Shown here piece after piece: positions 24,406 to 38,200 of a stretch of DNA of 64,000 nucleotides. This DNA comes from Brienomyrus brachyistius (Eukaryota > Chordata > Actinopteri > Osteoglossiformes > Mormyridae), in the NCBI RefSeq assembly GCF_023856365.1, contig NC_064536.1:37688776-37752775 (forward strand), read 5' to 3'. The notes beneath the pieces are model-generated. The model saw only the letters and a list, made by a program, of their open reading frames with translations. It was not told the DNA's origin and did not search any database. Position numbers and translations under genes: made by a program. Position 1 is the first letter of the stretch, and each line of letters starts with the position of its first letter.

Positions 24406-26290
24406 AGATGCCCTGGAAAATTGTGGGACAACCAAAACATTTGCTGGGTTTTCAACTCTGATAAAATGGCACACTTTTTAATATTACCAAGGACAATACA
24501 CTGACTTCCAGAGCACTGGTTACAGTTTGCTACTTTCACTTACATTTCGACTTTACGCAGCCATAACTGTTTGTAACAGACAGACCTTGTTATCTTCATT
24601 CTGCATGTGTTGGTCTGGGAGCCATACCTTTCCAATGGCAGGAGTTACCCTAGAATGACTTATGGACCAGCTATTCCTCTTTGACAGAATGCTCACGGAC
24701 CCAATAAATTCTCCTAGGTCATTAGACTGATCTGATACGTGAAGTCGTAAAGTTTTACTGCCAACATTTGAATCGGATGAAGCACAAAGGAACATAATTA
24801 GATTGTTAATCTGAGTCAACCGAATGCAGTGACTTCATAGCTAAATGAAATATTTTAAAGGCTGAAGCGCTGAATAGTTTATACCCTGTTTAAAGACTGA
24901 AGGGGATTGAAGACTTTGTTAAATCCATAAGGACAGTGTGACAGATCAGCTGGTTTTATTTTCTCAGGTTAGAGTCCCAGCAAATACAGCGTCAAATGGC
25001 AGGATTTTTACAGATTTATGCAAACCACAAATGATGTCAGTCCAGAGAGTGGTGGCTTGCACCAATTATATAGCTCGTTTAATCAAACGTATTAAGTAGA
25101 ATATAATTTTGGATATAGGTCTATATGTACTGCCAGGATCACGATGCCAAGATCTTCTCATAAAGGAAACTTAATGGGAAATGCATATCTTCATCGAAAG
25201 GGCATTTTCCCCTTTTAAAGTGAAGAATCATGGATATCAAGTCTCAGCGGGTTCGTGTCCGATATCATTAACCGGCTTTCTATTTTTAGAAACTTTTCCC
25301 AGTTCTTAAACTCCCGGTTCCTTTCCCTCTTAGATTTTACGTAACACAACAAAGTCATTATATTAATCGTTAAATGGCTTCTAAATCACATTAGACTTAG
25401 ATAACATACAGATATTAATTTATCCTTCAAGAAACGTGTAATTAACAATCTACTTTCAACCGACAACTTAGCAGCGACTCCTCGTGGTGGCTTAAGCGCA
25501 GTGCAGGATTTTCAGAGAACAAAAACATTGGATAGGCGTGAAAATATATATTTCCCATGAATAATGCCCCCACTGCTCATTAAATAGGCATAGTTTTAGA
25601 CAGCCTTTGACTGTTATTTATTTTCATGTGGTGATTATACTTTAGTTCGTTCTTTTTTCCCAGAAGCGGCGTACAGTATATTTCCGGTAAATGAATTCGA
25701 TCCGGTTTGGTCATTTTCTATATCTATATATTTTAAGATACGTATCTGTAAGCTTCGCAACGCTGACACCCTGTACATGCACTGGGTAATACTGGCACCA
25801 CCTTCATCAGAATGCTGGTGAGGACCAATCAGAGAAGTGACCGGAATCGCAGAATTATTTTTTTTTTAACTGACATTGCGGGTTACAGCATTCGCCGGAG
25901 GGCTGTCACAGTCTGCACAGGGAATGTTATTCCAATACAAAACCCCACTGCAGTGTACTCTTCACTTCCACTCTTGAATTCAAATTAATAATGAACACAG
26001 CAAGCATAAAACAGCATCTACCCATCCACAGACACCATATAAAACATTTTACAATATCAATATTTGTCTTCCTTTATTATTCGGATTTTTAGTCTTTAAT
26101 TTGACACACAATAATTATTTAGGATAAACGAGATACTTAAGTGTCGTAAACAAAGGACTTTTATTTTGAAGTCACCTTCAGGACCGTTACGCTGTCACTT
26201 ATGTCAGATCACTGCTGCGGACCGATTTGCCCGGCGCTGGAATCCTGTAGGTCATTATACTCGCCCGGCTCGCAGGGATCACATACTGAG
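24406..26290. other. NCEH1 upstream region, no other gene seen
   Basis: AT-rich sequence. A CCAAT motif with flanking AGGACCAATCAG lies at about 25820, roughly 470 bases before the NCEH1 start codon, and may belong to its promoter. Nothing else can be supported. Confidence 0.45.
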
Positions 26291-29200
26291 ATGCATCTCT
26301 TTTCGGTGATCGCTTTCTTCCTGACGGCCACGACAGCCTATTACATTTACACCCCACTGCCAAGGGCGATTTCCGAGCCGTGGAAAGTTATGCTGCTGGA
26401 TGCAGGAATACGCTTCGTTGTGAAAATGGTAAGAAATACACTATACACGCATACTGATTTATGCATCCTAAAATGCAATTTCCCGTGCATGTTACTGAGT
26501 TTGGGATGTAGGTGTCGAATATTCGTTTACAGTAGCTTTCATAGTCTAGCACGCTTCCAGTTGCCCCCCATCGATTTAGAGTACAATGTAACCATCGATA
26601 CAAATTTCGCCTGTGTGTCTGTCTCTTAATGGGTTTTGCATAATCCCACAGACAGGCATCATATATGAAAGAGGCTCCTTATGAAACATCATTTCAGTCT
26701 TAAACACCATTCTTACAGAAGTAGTTGTACCTAGAATGGTTCGGTATGTTTTTCGTAAAGTGATTTGTTCGGACAGGATATGAAATGTATGTACGTCCCT
26801 GAATCACCAGAGATAAAAATGAATCTTGCCCATTGATTTTAACGTCAGAATTAGTTCAATTAGATGAAGCCCCCATCCGAATAAGGCTTTGCTACGGGTC
26901 GGGAAACACTTCGTAATTTCTGTGCGGGGGATGTACGTACTGTCAGCCGAGATCTCCATCACCCCCACGGCCACCTCAGGCCTAGTCCTCACCTGCCTGA
27001 ACTATCAAGCACTCCGTAATCCTGTTTTGGCGTTTCGGGAGCCGCGGACCAAAACCATTCTCTCTAATGTTGTTCAAAGAGCCCTTGTCATTCATTCTGT
27101 TCTCTTTCAATGGAAGGGAGTGATTCTACTGGTGAGTAAAGCAGACCAGTGTAACTGGAAACCAGCTGGTAATATGTTGTGCTTAACTGGTAATATACTT
27201 TGCTTAACATTGTGAATCGTTTGCATAAATAAATGCCTATCTTGTTCATGTTAATTTTGTCCAAGGGTGTAGTTTTAGGTATGGATGGTAGGATCACTTT
27301 TGTACCGATATTATGGGACATGGGGTTTGGGGATAATTTTGTCCCAACCAGTGTTGAACCCAGACATTTTATTTTCCTGAATTCCACCCTGTTTTTTAAT
27401 CGTGTGTGTGTGTGTGTTGAGGAGGGCAAGCTTTGTGCTAAACTTTGTCACACTTAAAAATGGGAACCAACTTGCAGGCAGGCAGGGGAGGGGGCCTCGC
27501 TCTAGACTATGGTGTAGTTGAAAAAGTAGAAGGTGTATTACAAGGGTAATGGTGATATTATGCTTATGCTTGACCTACTGGGCCTAATAAGGGAAAGGGT
27601 CGCTGACGCTGCAAAAAGATAAGACAAAAGGGTGGGTGTGGGTGCTAACGAACAGCAAATGTCAAAATAGAGTTGTATGTCACGTCTGCCATGGGAGTGG
27701 AAAATAACAACAAGACCAGCAGACGCCCAGACAGGCTATGTAAGCCAGACACAGACAACAGAGTTTGAGCTTCCTTGGGTATGTATTGTTTGTGCATCTG
27801 AGTGAGGCTCCCGGATCGCGATCTGTACAAGGAATAAAGAGAGTGGACTTACAACCATCCTCCGCCTCCAGTGTGCATCTCTTTCCTCATCAACGGACTC
27901 GGCGGAGTCTAACTCCAACAGTGTGTGCTTGTGTGTATGGGAGAGGGGGGACAGGGGATTATGGGTTTAGTTAGTTGAGTTTCAGGACAAATTTTCCTTC
28001 TCTTTGAGTAAGTAAGCATGCAATTTTTAACAGGGGGGGGAGGGGGCTGCCTGTTTGACTTGAGATCGATTGACTGAGTGACAGCAATGCTGACACCCCT
28101 CCAGGAACAGCCATCCAACGTCTTCAGCTCTGAACAGGAACTTGGACCCATAAATCACTGTGGAGACCATGTGACTGATCATGTGATCTTCCCCCCAGGG
28201 ATACCTTGTGGATGACCTCGGCCTCAGTCACCACACCCGGGTTCTGAACTTTGCTGTGGACCACCTGGAAGTTCTGGCCCCACAGTCGAGTGAGGGGGTG
28301 TGCGTCAGCGACACTGTCTTCGCCGGGCTCCGGGTCCGCGTGTTCGAGTCCACCCGGGAGCTGGGGGGGCAGCTGAAGAGGGGCTTGCTCTACTTCCATG
28401 GAGGGGGATGGGCGATAGGCACTGGCAGTAAGTGAAAATGAGAAACCACCCCAAATATAGGCGATACGGAATCTTCTTTACTAACCTGACCCCCCCCATA
28501 AACTGGCAACATATAACCTTCCTTACTAAACCCCCCTTCACACACACACACACACATATACAGAGGCAGTATGGAACCTTACAAATAATAGCAACAATAA
28601 TGACAATATTTTGCTGTGCTGCTTTCAGTCCCGGGAATGAGATTCTCTTGTCTCAACAGGGATGCGATCCTATGACCAGCTGTGCCGCAGGATGGCCCAG
28701 GAGCTGGATGCGGTCGTCGTGTCTGTTGAGTGAGTGCGTCCTCGCAGGAGATGCGCTTTCCCCTGCTTGGGGCCTGTTTGGTGACATCATGCTGACCCAT
28801 TCCCCTGTGCCCCTTGCAGTTATCGCCTGGCTCCGGATGTGGTCTTCCCAGGTCAGTACCATGATGCCATCCTGGCTGCCTGGTACTTCCTGCAGCCCGA
28901 GGTTCTGGCCCAGTACTCAGTGGACCCAGGCCGGGTGGGCGTGACCGGGGACAGCGCCGGGGCTAATCTGGGTGCCGCAGTGGCTCATGAGGTCAGTCAC
29001 ATGTTTCAGCAAAGACCTCAGGATAAGGGCCGACAAAGACGAATAAAGTCTCTCTGGCCTTCATGTGATCCAGACATGCTAATCTTTTGGCAATAGGAAT
29101 TACCGTATTACACTGAATATAAGATAACCCAAATTATAACATAACCCCTGCTCCCCATTTTTTGGCAACTATTTTTAGAAAGAAAGTTCTTAGATTACCA

Positions 29201-30785
29201 AATCTTACCTTTATAAATAACACTGATTTTATTTGACAAGAACATATAATAAGTTAACCAGCAACTACAGCTTAAAAAGCAACCACTGGCAATCGATTAC
29301 AAGGGAATTTAACAGCAAACTTATTTGGGAGGGGTGCAGAATGTTATCGATGCAGCCGACCCACATGCAGAGGGTAAAAAAACGTATTACAGAGAAAGGT
29401 TGGGCCATATTAATAACTGACATGACAGCTCTTTTAAAATGAATGTCACTGTCCTTATTAATGGACACTATCGGTTTAATACTAGCAGCGGCACAGTCAG
29501 GGAAACACGCTAAACATGCGCATTGCCTGGGCTGCCAGCTCTCACGCATCTGTCATGATGCTCACGGTGTCAGACTCTCACGTTCACGCAAGACATCGTA
29601 CTGCAAATGTACATTATGAATAGTCAAAACACTCATTACACAATATTGGATTTGGCGCCATCTATTGCCTTGAATGTAAGATGAGACCATGTTTGCATAT
29701 GTATTTTGAGAAAAAAAAAAAATCGGCCCAACACGACATAAATGAATACAGGCTGTTTTCGATTAACATAAGTAATCTGTTCAACAAATCATTACATAAG
29801 TCAAAATTTACCCCCCCCCCCCCCCCCCCCCGCACCATACTACTCAACACATCTTACAGCAAAAAATACATAAGCCAAAAATATACTAGTGATCAAATAA
29901 ATATATTTTCTCTATTATCGCTGATCCTGGTGACCAGCTAACCTCTGGTCTCCTATACTGGTTATCAGTATCGGTGAAATTAGGCAAAAATATGCATTGG
30001 TTACCGGTACAGGTCAAAGTACCCACATCTGTGCAGTGTAGGTTTTATTTATAATTCTGGATTATATCACAGAAGCCTGAATTTACTGAAGTCAGTTTTA
30101 TGCCACTTGCGCACTGCCTGTAGCTTATTTACAGATATTCTCCATTTCATCTCATCTTTCCAAAAAGGTCGCTATGGACTCTCAGGCACCTATCAAGTTC
30201 CGGGTGCAGGCCCTGATCTACCCAGTTCTGCAAGCCCTGGACTTCAACACACCTTCCTACCAGCAGAACCAGGCAGTTCCCATACTGTACCGCCCCCTCA
30301 TGGCCCGGTACTGGCTGGAATACCTGGGCGGAGACCCGAGTTACATCCAGCCCCTGCTGGCTAATGACCATGCAGCACTGGACATGAGCCAGCTCACCTC
30401 GCACCGGGCCAAGCTGAACTGGACTCGGCTGCTGCCAGCTGCAGTCCGTAAGAACTATGAGCCAGTGGTGCCGCCGCGGGGCTCTGTGCGGATGCTGGAG
30501 GAGCTACCGGGTCTGACTGACCCACGGGCAGCCCCGTTGCTGGCCGAGCAGGAGGTGCTGGCCCAGGCTCCACCCACTTACATCCTGACATGCGAGCATG
30601 ATGTTCTGCGGGATGATGGTCTCATGTATGGGCGGCGCCTGGAGGAGGCAGGAGTGGCCGTCAGCTACGATCACCATGGGGATGGTTTCCATGGCTGCCT
30701 GTCCTTTGCCTTCTGGCCCGCCTACCTGGAGATTGGAATACGATGCGTACAAAACTATATACACTGGTTGGGTGAAAATCTGTAA
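26291..30785 (+). CDS. nceh1: neutral cholesterol ester hydrolase 1 (AADAC-family serine hydrolase)
   Basis: Membrane-anchored ER hydrolase that cleaves cholesteryl esters and ether lipids. Five exons: 26291-26428, 28199-28427, 28660-28729, 28820-28991 and 30168-30785, all with GT-AG junctions and compatible phases, giving 408 aa, the human length as I remember it. The N-terminus (MHLFSVIAFFLTATTAYYIY) is a single signal-anchor helix. The oxyanion-hole motif HGGGW starts at His113. The nucleophile motif GDSAG puts Ser191, and Asp348 (CEHDVLRDD) and His378 (DGFHG) complete the triad at the same numbers as human NCEH1. The stretch LIYPVLQALDFNTPSYQQN separates it from AADAC and AADACL proteins. 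The start at 26291 is chosen over an upstream in-frame ATG at 26201 because the hydrophobic anchor begins there. TNFSF10 follows on the same strand, as in other vertebrates. The candidate poly(A) signal AATAAA is at 32293, far downstream. Confidence 0.95.
29813..29832. repeat. C run in NCEH1 intron 4
   Basis: About 20 consecutive C, in the intron before the last NCEH1 exon. Length may be unreliable. Confidence 0.9.
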
Positions 30786-33700
30786 ACAGCTCTGCCCACC
30801 TCACCTGGCTGCACCTTACCCTGCTGAGCCCCACCCACCCAGGACACGTCGCCGTTGGTTTACAGAAAAAACGCTGTGTGGTCTCATGGTGCTGGTTACT
30901 TTTAAGAATAACTGTGGACTTTTTGAGATTGTGGGTTTTATAAATGAGAGAATGAGAGAGAGAATGAATGGGGCAAAAACTGTCAACATACATTACCAAG
31001 AAAAACGTATTACCTCTGACTTTAAGGACTCACTTTGAGTTTCTACCTATATATATATATATATATATATATCTTTTTTTAAAAAAAAGTCTTCACAGAA
31101 AGTACTGAAATGCAATGTCTACTGAGATGCTTCTTCTTTTAAACATGATTAACACAGCCTGAAGAACAAGCGGTACAAGATCAGAGAACAGCGAACTCAG
31201 ACATTCCTTTTTATGTATCTCTGTTGCTTTGTCATGTGACCAGTGTCATGTGACCAAGGTACGACTATAGTGTTTACAACATATATAGCTATGTAAATGA
31301 CCCAGGGTTTGATGCAAAGAAATGTGTGCGTGTTCTAGGATTACATATGAACAGTGTTCATATGTAATCTAATTTAATTTCTTCTGGTGTTCCTTGAAGC
31401 TGGATAGTGTGTCTTTTGGTCTATGGATTCAGGAATGTATCAGAAGCCGAGTGTGAGACAGGCAGACATGGGAGTACAGGCCGACATGGGAGTACAGGCC
31501 GACATGGGAGTACAGGCAGACATGGGAGTACAGGCCGACATGGGAGTACAGGCCGACATGGGAGTACAGGCCGACATGTCCGCAGTGACACAGCATGACA
31601 GAGACCTTGCGATGGTGATCACACTGGAGACAGGAGTGTGCCAGGTAACACTGATCCCTGCAAGCAGACATTACCATCACTGAAGCTTCTGGAACACCAT
31701 CTTTTTTCCTTAACCAAACCATGATGAAAAAAGCTGTGAAACTTGCCACCGGTATGTGTGACTCCAAAGGGCTGCTATAAAGCTGTTTGTTTCAGCGGCT
31801 GTCCTTTGGATAACCTAGATGGCACTCCTGGAATTAAAACAACAAAGTGCATTGTGTGGATGTGGTGGCTTCTGTGAGCCGGGTTGGATATGTTCTGATG
31901 CGGCAAAAGGAGCCATTCGAGGTTGCGGAGCTATCGCAGCCACCGCCATTTCCTTATTCAGGTTAATAATAATAATAATAATAATAATAATTTAATAGCA
32001 AGAATCCCAGGCTGGTGATAGTAATCTTTGGTAATCTTCTGTTCATTATTACCTAATCTTTTATCTGGGATCTTTTGCCACATGAATGTAAACATAATTC
32101 AGCTGCACCAGCAAAGGTGAATAAAGATGTAAACTCCGGCGGCCTTAATGAATACAGCCGGAGCGTGCAGCCAGTGACCTCGGATGGCCGGACTCCCTCA
32201 GGATGCCTTCAGCGTGGTTAAAAGCCAGGGGCCGCTGTTGTCGTGGTGATCTTACTCTTCATACAGAACCACAGAACGTCAATTCTCTTTTCAATAAAAC
32301 AAAGAAGCTGTAAAATTCAAGCTAAATTGTTGTGTTTTTTCACCTTAAGACGGGGATCAAAGCATGACTCCCAGCTGGCTTGTTTATTTTGCCACTTGGA
32401 ATTCGTCCTGAGATCCATGTTTTTTAAAAGAGAAAGCCTGGATATTTCATGTTCCTGAACTACCAGGAACTTCAGCCCAAACCCTTCCTGTTAAACATTT
32501 ATTGTTTTGCTCTCTGCATGTGGGGACCCGTCCCATGAGGCACCCACACCCACCAACGCATGCGTGCACACCCACTCAAACAATTTATAATTAATCGCGA
32601 ATCATTAGTAGTCATAAATATAACAAAAACCACAGTAATGTTTGTATAGTTGTAAATATAAAACACTGCATAGGACAGGCGGGTATAAAAATGAATCGAA
32701 GGAGGGGTGTTATGTTTGATGTATATGTAGATTTGGTCTTACGAACCAGAGAACGAAAGAGTTTAAAATGAGAGACGTCCGCTGTTCACAAAGAGCCCTT
32801 GCACCATTATTCCTGCATGTGGGGGTTCACTATGGATCCAGTGCAACAGAAACACGCCCAATTAGCCTGTGGAATGAAGGGGGACTGGATGAGCTCGTTC
32901 ATGTAGCGTCCTGAGTGCACTGCTCTCCCGGGGAGCCATTCCTGCAGCAGAAACACAGATCGGAGGCATCAGTACCGCTGGGGACAACACACACACAGAG
33001 GGAGGCGTAGCGGTGCGCGAATGCTGGCCTTCTCACATCTCACTGCCACCCCCTCCTGGCGGCGTGCCAAACTGCGGGTGTAACCTGGGCCCTTTGCTCC
33101 ATGTTTCTATTGTTTCTGGGAAAACGATACTTGTGAAAGTGAAAGTTTGCATACCCCGCCCTCCCCCGAATGTTTTTCCACCCTCACTGCACCTTGGATT
33201 GCTAGGAGGAACACACCTCAGATGGGCCAAGGTTGCTGATTCGAGTGCAAAACGAGGAAGTTTCAGGGATCAGGACCGGTCATGTCCCACCTGAATTTAT
33301 GCATGGAGACGTATATGATTATTGATTGCTGTGTTCCTTAACACACAGTTGTTCTGGGGACTGGCTGCCCCTGCTTTTTAAAAAAATAATAGCCTCCGCA
33401 ATAAATAAAATATAAAATAAAATGCAACAATAACACGCCCACTTTGACGCCCACAGCTGGATGCTGGACGACCATATGGGGCCTTGAGGCTTGAGCCAAG
33501 AGCTCTCTGCAGGACGTGCTTTACCCCCCCTCCCCCCCCATGAGAATGGCACCGCCCCTCCCCCGAGGCCACTGCGCTCGCCGAAAACAGTGTGACCTCA
33601 TGAGAAAGCGTTAAGTGCATCTGGCTTGTGTTTATTAATCGATTTTTTTTTATTATTATTATAGTGGAATCACACAGATGTTGTTGTTGTTCCAGCCGGT

Positions 33701-35227
33701 TCCTCAGAAAACTACTGACATTTGGAGGTGATGATTTGTGACAAAGCAACTGGCAGGCAAGCGTGGAACTCCCGGAACCGACACCTCGTTTTCCATCGCT
33801 AACGCTACAGGTAACCGACCCCCCGTTGCTTTACGGCTGTTATCAGTTGTCATGCGTGACCCCCGCAGACACTGATTAACACTTTTTTCTAAAGCGAAGG
33901 AAACGGACTAACTAGCCGAATTCAGTAAGAAACGGGTCGAAACCACCCGTAGAGAAAAAACCGCAACTAGTGCAAGTTACTCAAAGCGCCTGACAAAGGC
34001 ACCCGCGCAGAAAAGCGCTGCAAAATCACAAACGGCTCAGCGCAGGTCTCAAGAAAACATGAAACCCGATACTAGATCTGCAGCGACCTGACAAAGGCAA
34101 ACCCGCCCCCTTGTGTGTGCGGGGGCGTGAGTGTGCACGTTGCGCTTCTGAAAGGCAGGATCCACCTTAACAGAGCACACCCTTTCCCTCTGCCAGCGAA
34201 AATAATCCGCGCCAAGTGAACTTTGCTTTTTTGGGAAAGTCCCAGATATTCATCCGACCCGACTGGATAAATGCCCTTTTCCCATCTCACGGCTCCGACC
34301 CGTTCGTCCTCTGACTGTACTTGAGACCAGTATTTATATAAACCAGACCTCAAATCAGCCAGATCTGCTGGGTTTGCAGAAAACCCTGCACGACGCACTC
34401 CGAGGAAACACCAAGAGTCATTAAAGCAACCCTAGTAGGAGAAAGACGCCGCAATATTCCTCCAGGTTATCACAAGACGTGCATGTCATTCAGACAAACC
34501 GATACTCGTTCCTTTTTGAAGTATACGTCACCGTCTAAATGCCACAATTAGTAACTTAAGAAACTTCCTTTTCCCGAACATTTCGTTAGGGGATCCTCAA
34601 CGCGTAAACTCCCGTACTTCAACCAACAAGGAAGTACTGTAGGTGGTATATATAGCACAGGTAATCACGCTAGACAATAATCCTTCCTGGCCCCATTTCA
34701 TAACATATAGTATTAGTCTTTTTCGCATAGACCTATTCTGTATTAGTGGCAATTTGATGTCTAATTAAGTTGCATAGAGGTATGCATCTATTACACCGAA
34801 TACTTAAACTTTAATTTAATAAAATTGAAAGATAATTTTTATAGTTTTTTACGTTATTTTCTACCCCGACATAGAAATCAACGAAAATATTTGGGAAATA
34901 GACACTATATACAACACTAGTGATATATGCTCTTTATGAACATGCTGGGATACCCATGACATTATTAGGGCGGGTTACCAAGCGCGCTGAAACTCAGACG
35001 CAACACCGATCTTCTGCATTTATAACATTTATAACTGCATTATAAGAACGCCGATGCAGTGAAATACAAAAAAAAAAAAATCCCTTCCTTATCGGAAAGA
35101 GAGCAGGGCGGCCGTCCTCTTCCCCGTTCCTCGGCCAGGCTCCGCCTCTGCCCGTTGTTTCCCTATTTACTGCCGCGGGAGGCTCCACCGCAGCTTTGGT
35201 CCCGGTCCCGGTGCAGCAGCGGTCAGA
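30786..35227. other. NCEH1 3' UTR and NCEH1-TNFSF10 spacer
   Basis: Holds the NCEH1 3' UTR, a (TA)n run at 31050-31072, an 18-bp minisatellite at 31455-31578, an (AAT)n run near 31966-31990 and, from about 35090, GC-rich sequence leading into TNFSF10. Open frames such as 34072-34398 (minus) have no recognisable content. Confidence 0.5.
31455..31578. repeat. 18-bp minisatellite, about 6.5 copies
   Basis: Units of GCCGACATGGGAGTACAG, with GCAGACATG as the main variant. Because 18 is a multiple of three, all six frames stay open across it and give spurious repetitive ORFs. Confidence 0.95.
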
Positions 35228-38200
35228 ATGACCGGCTCCGGCTCCATGCAGTGCTTGGGGTTCTTGCTCCTCGCCGCCGTTTTACTGCAGACCGTCGCGG
35301 TCGCCGTCACCTTCATTTACTTCAACAACGTGTTGACAACGGTAAGAGGGGGGGGGGGGGAGAGAGACGTGCATGATTTCAGCGCTTATTTGTGGGGGGG
35401 GGGTATACGACCTGTTGCATATCTGACATGCATGACCTGTCATGCAATAAAAGGAATAAATTCGAAATGCAAGAAGTAGCGGGTCTAACTATATTACCCA
35501 TATGGCCGATGAGCCTTTTGGCGAGGCGGAGGTGTGTTGGCGCTTGCAGGAGTTTGCGCTTGGATGTTGTTTTTTTTTTTTTAGTTTTATCCCACCGACA
35601 GAGTTGCTGGAATGCTGGCAAACGTGTGGTATCGGTTATTTTTAGTTGGGTCGTTTGCATAAAAACGCTGCAAGCAGCTCTTTTTCGCGCTACCTTTAGT
35701 CATGCTGGACAGTTTCCAGCATCCGAGCCGTGAGCTAGAGCGATTTAAGGCGGACTGGGTTTAAGACATAAAAGGCTGAGAAGCTACACTGCCGACGGTC
35801 CTCCGAAGAAACAAGAGTTAAACTGTAGAACTTCGTACTTTCGGTTTCAGAGAAAAACGCATCTGTTTTCCCCAGTACTATATTTATATTATCATTAAGA
35901 TAAGGCAAACGTTATCGATCCCAGGGGAAGATTCTTTAAATTCTTTACCGTCCGCTTTGGACAATTAGTTATCTCCGAAATATTTTGTTAGTAAATGTCA
36001 CGACAAGATAAGTTACAGATAAGTACCAGATAACCAAAGTTACAGTAACCGAAGAATACACATAAACACTCAATAACAGCTATAACCAAAGTCCATCACC
36101 GCTTTACTAACACATTGATTTTGATGTAAAAAAAAAAAAAAACCTACCGAATATCGTTTATATTTCCTAATATAAAAGGTTTCAAAAACCGTAAGGACTC
36201 GTGTCAGAGTGAACGGCGTTTAGAGTTTGGAAAGACCTCACATGGGATTAGTCACACTGTTGCAGGGTGAAATAACAGCTAAACGCGTTTCTTTAATATT
36301 TTTATTTATTTTTTTTTTACTTCCAGATGAAGGAGACCTTCTCCCGGAGCAGCATCTCCTGTCTGATGCACTCCAACCTCCGCACCGTCAAGGGCTCGGA
36401 CACCAGCGCCGAGGCAAACGGCGATCCCTGCTGGACGGTGACTAAGCAGCTGCACTTCCTCATTGAGAAGGTACGGCGCTGAGCACAATGGGCGCTTATA
36501 CCGGCCACACGCACGGTATCTCCGCATAGCTGCCGGCGAGTCTGACAAAAGATGTTCACGTTTCCTCATTGTTCCGACTTGTTCATAAAGAATTAAGTCT
36601 TTGTATGAATAAATCCAGTTTCTGATATTTCTTACCAGAGCATGTCAAATCGCTACAAGAAAGAAATATCATCAGCAGTGAAAGGTACGTTCGTGATCTG
36701 AACCCCGAGGAAAAATCACTTGTGACCATAACCGTGACAACCAAAGTGAAAACAACATCGGTGTTACTTCGCTCACAGATGAAGTGTCGCGGGTTTTGCC
36801 GTCACTGGTGATTGAGGAGCAGGAATTACCCACTCGACCCGAGATAGCCGCTCATGTGACCGGGACTTCGATGGCGGGAACGCCTGGCGTCAGACTGGGT
36901 GAGTTTGGAACCGAAACCACGTTCACCTCTCAGATGGAAATCACCAGGTTTATCAGCCCACGTTGAGCCTTAGCTATGGAGTAAGATCGCTGTCAAAAAT
37001 AACTCGTAATAATGTACGTCAAATGTACGCTTCACAAGCGTAAATTACGCTTGCGCTTCTGAAAAATACGCTTGCTTCTGAAATTTACGCTTGCGCTTCC
37101 GAAAATTACGCTTGCTTCTGAAATTTACGCTTGCGCTTCTGAAAATTACGCTTGCTTCTGAAATTTACGCTTGCGCTTCTGAAAATTACGAGTGGTTTCT
37201 CAAGCGTGAACAACCTGTCAAAAACCGTCATTGGACGTACAAGGCATTCTCTATCGAGGAAGAAACGATCGATTTTTGTTACTGTATACGCATGTGCCAG
37301 AAAGATGGAGAACCAACCAAACGCGCCGAATTCACAGCTATTTCTATTAGTTTACTTGTTGTTGCACAACACTTTTTCTCGGTGTACAGAATGTAAAAAT
37401 ATTAAGGTAAAGAATGTTATACTTTATTCATAGTAATTATAGTTGGTTATTATTTATTATGCAGAAGTATGTCACTGCTGCTGTCCAGTAATGTGTCAGG
37501 CTAAGTTGTTAATAGTCTCATGTATATGAGATGGACATTTAAGTACACACTGTTATTTTCTGATAAATAATAAACAGTGTACTGTAGCTATGGCTAACAA
37601 TTAATTTTGTTTTCATAAGAATAAGATTTTTCATACAGCTTAGGGTTCAGTGAGCACAAACCACTTCACGGGCATGTAGTAGTTATTAAGTTTTGTTGAT
37701 ATTTGCTTTGAAAATTATTTGTTATTTGCTTTAACAGGTATCATTGGTGACACAAGTGCTGGACAGACTCAGACACAGTATAATTACCATTTTAAATCAA
37801 TCACAACAGGATTTGGACTACTTCTTGTATGTCATAAATCAGGAAATGTTTATATTGACATCTGCTTCAACAGTTTTTGATATTCCGTTTGAAATTATAA
37901 ATACTTTGTCTGACCTTCAAATAAAGCTGCAGAGAAGCCTTGCACAGGAAGACTTTGTTGCCTTTGTAAGGCAAGGGTGTGAGGGTCGTGGTCGTCAAAA
38001 AATTGTGTTTTCAGGTGAACTGCTTGGATTGCTAATTGGTATGCCACTCCCAGTGGCTTGTATTGCAAATATATTAGGTGTTAGTGAGGCAACCATCTTT
38101 AGACGTATGAGGGAATTGGGCTTGTCAACCAGGTCTACAAGCAGAAGGACACAGTGGAGTCGTGTCAAAGAAAGCCTGCACAGAGTTGATGTTTCTGGAA

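Noticed and set aside
28432..28944. 170-codon plus-strand frame
   Set aside because: It runs through NCEH1 introns and exons in the wrong frame; the correct exon frames give the hydrolase.
31423..31683. Repetitive frames with DMGVQA or TGRHGS units
   Set aside because: Produced by an 18-bp minisatellite that stays open in all frames; no gene context.
37091..37433. Open frames of 93 and 101 codons, identical to frames at 38472-38814 on the other strand
   Set aside because: They lie in the two inverted arms of the transposon and are open by chance because of tandem words; their identity reflects arm identity.
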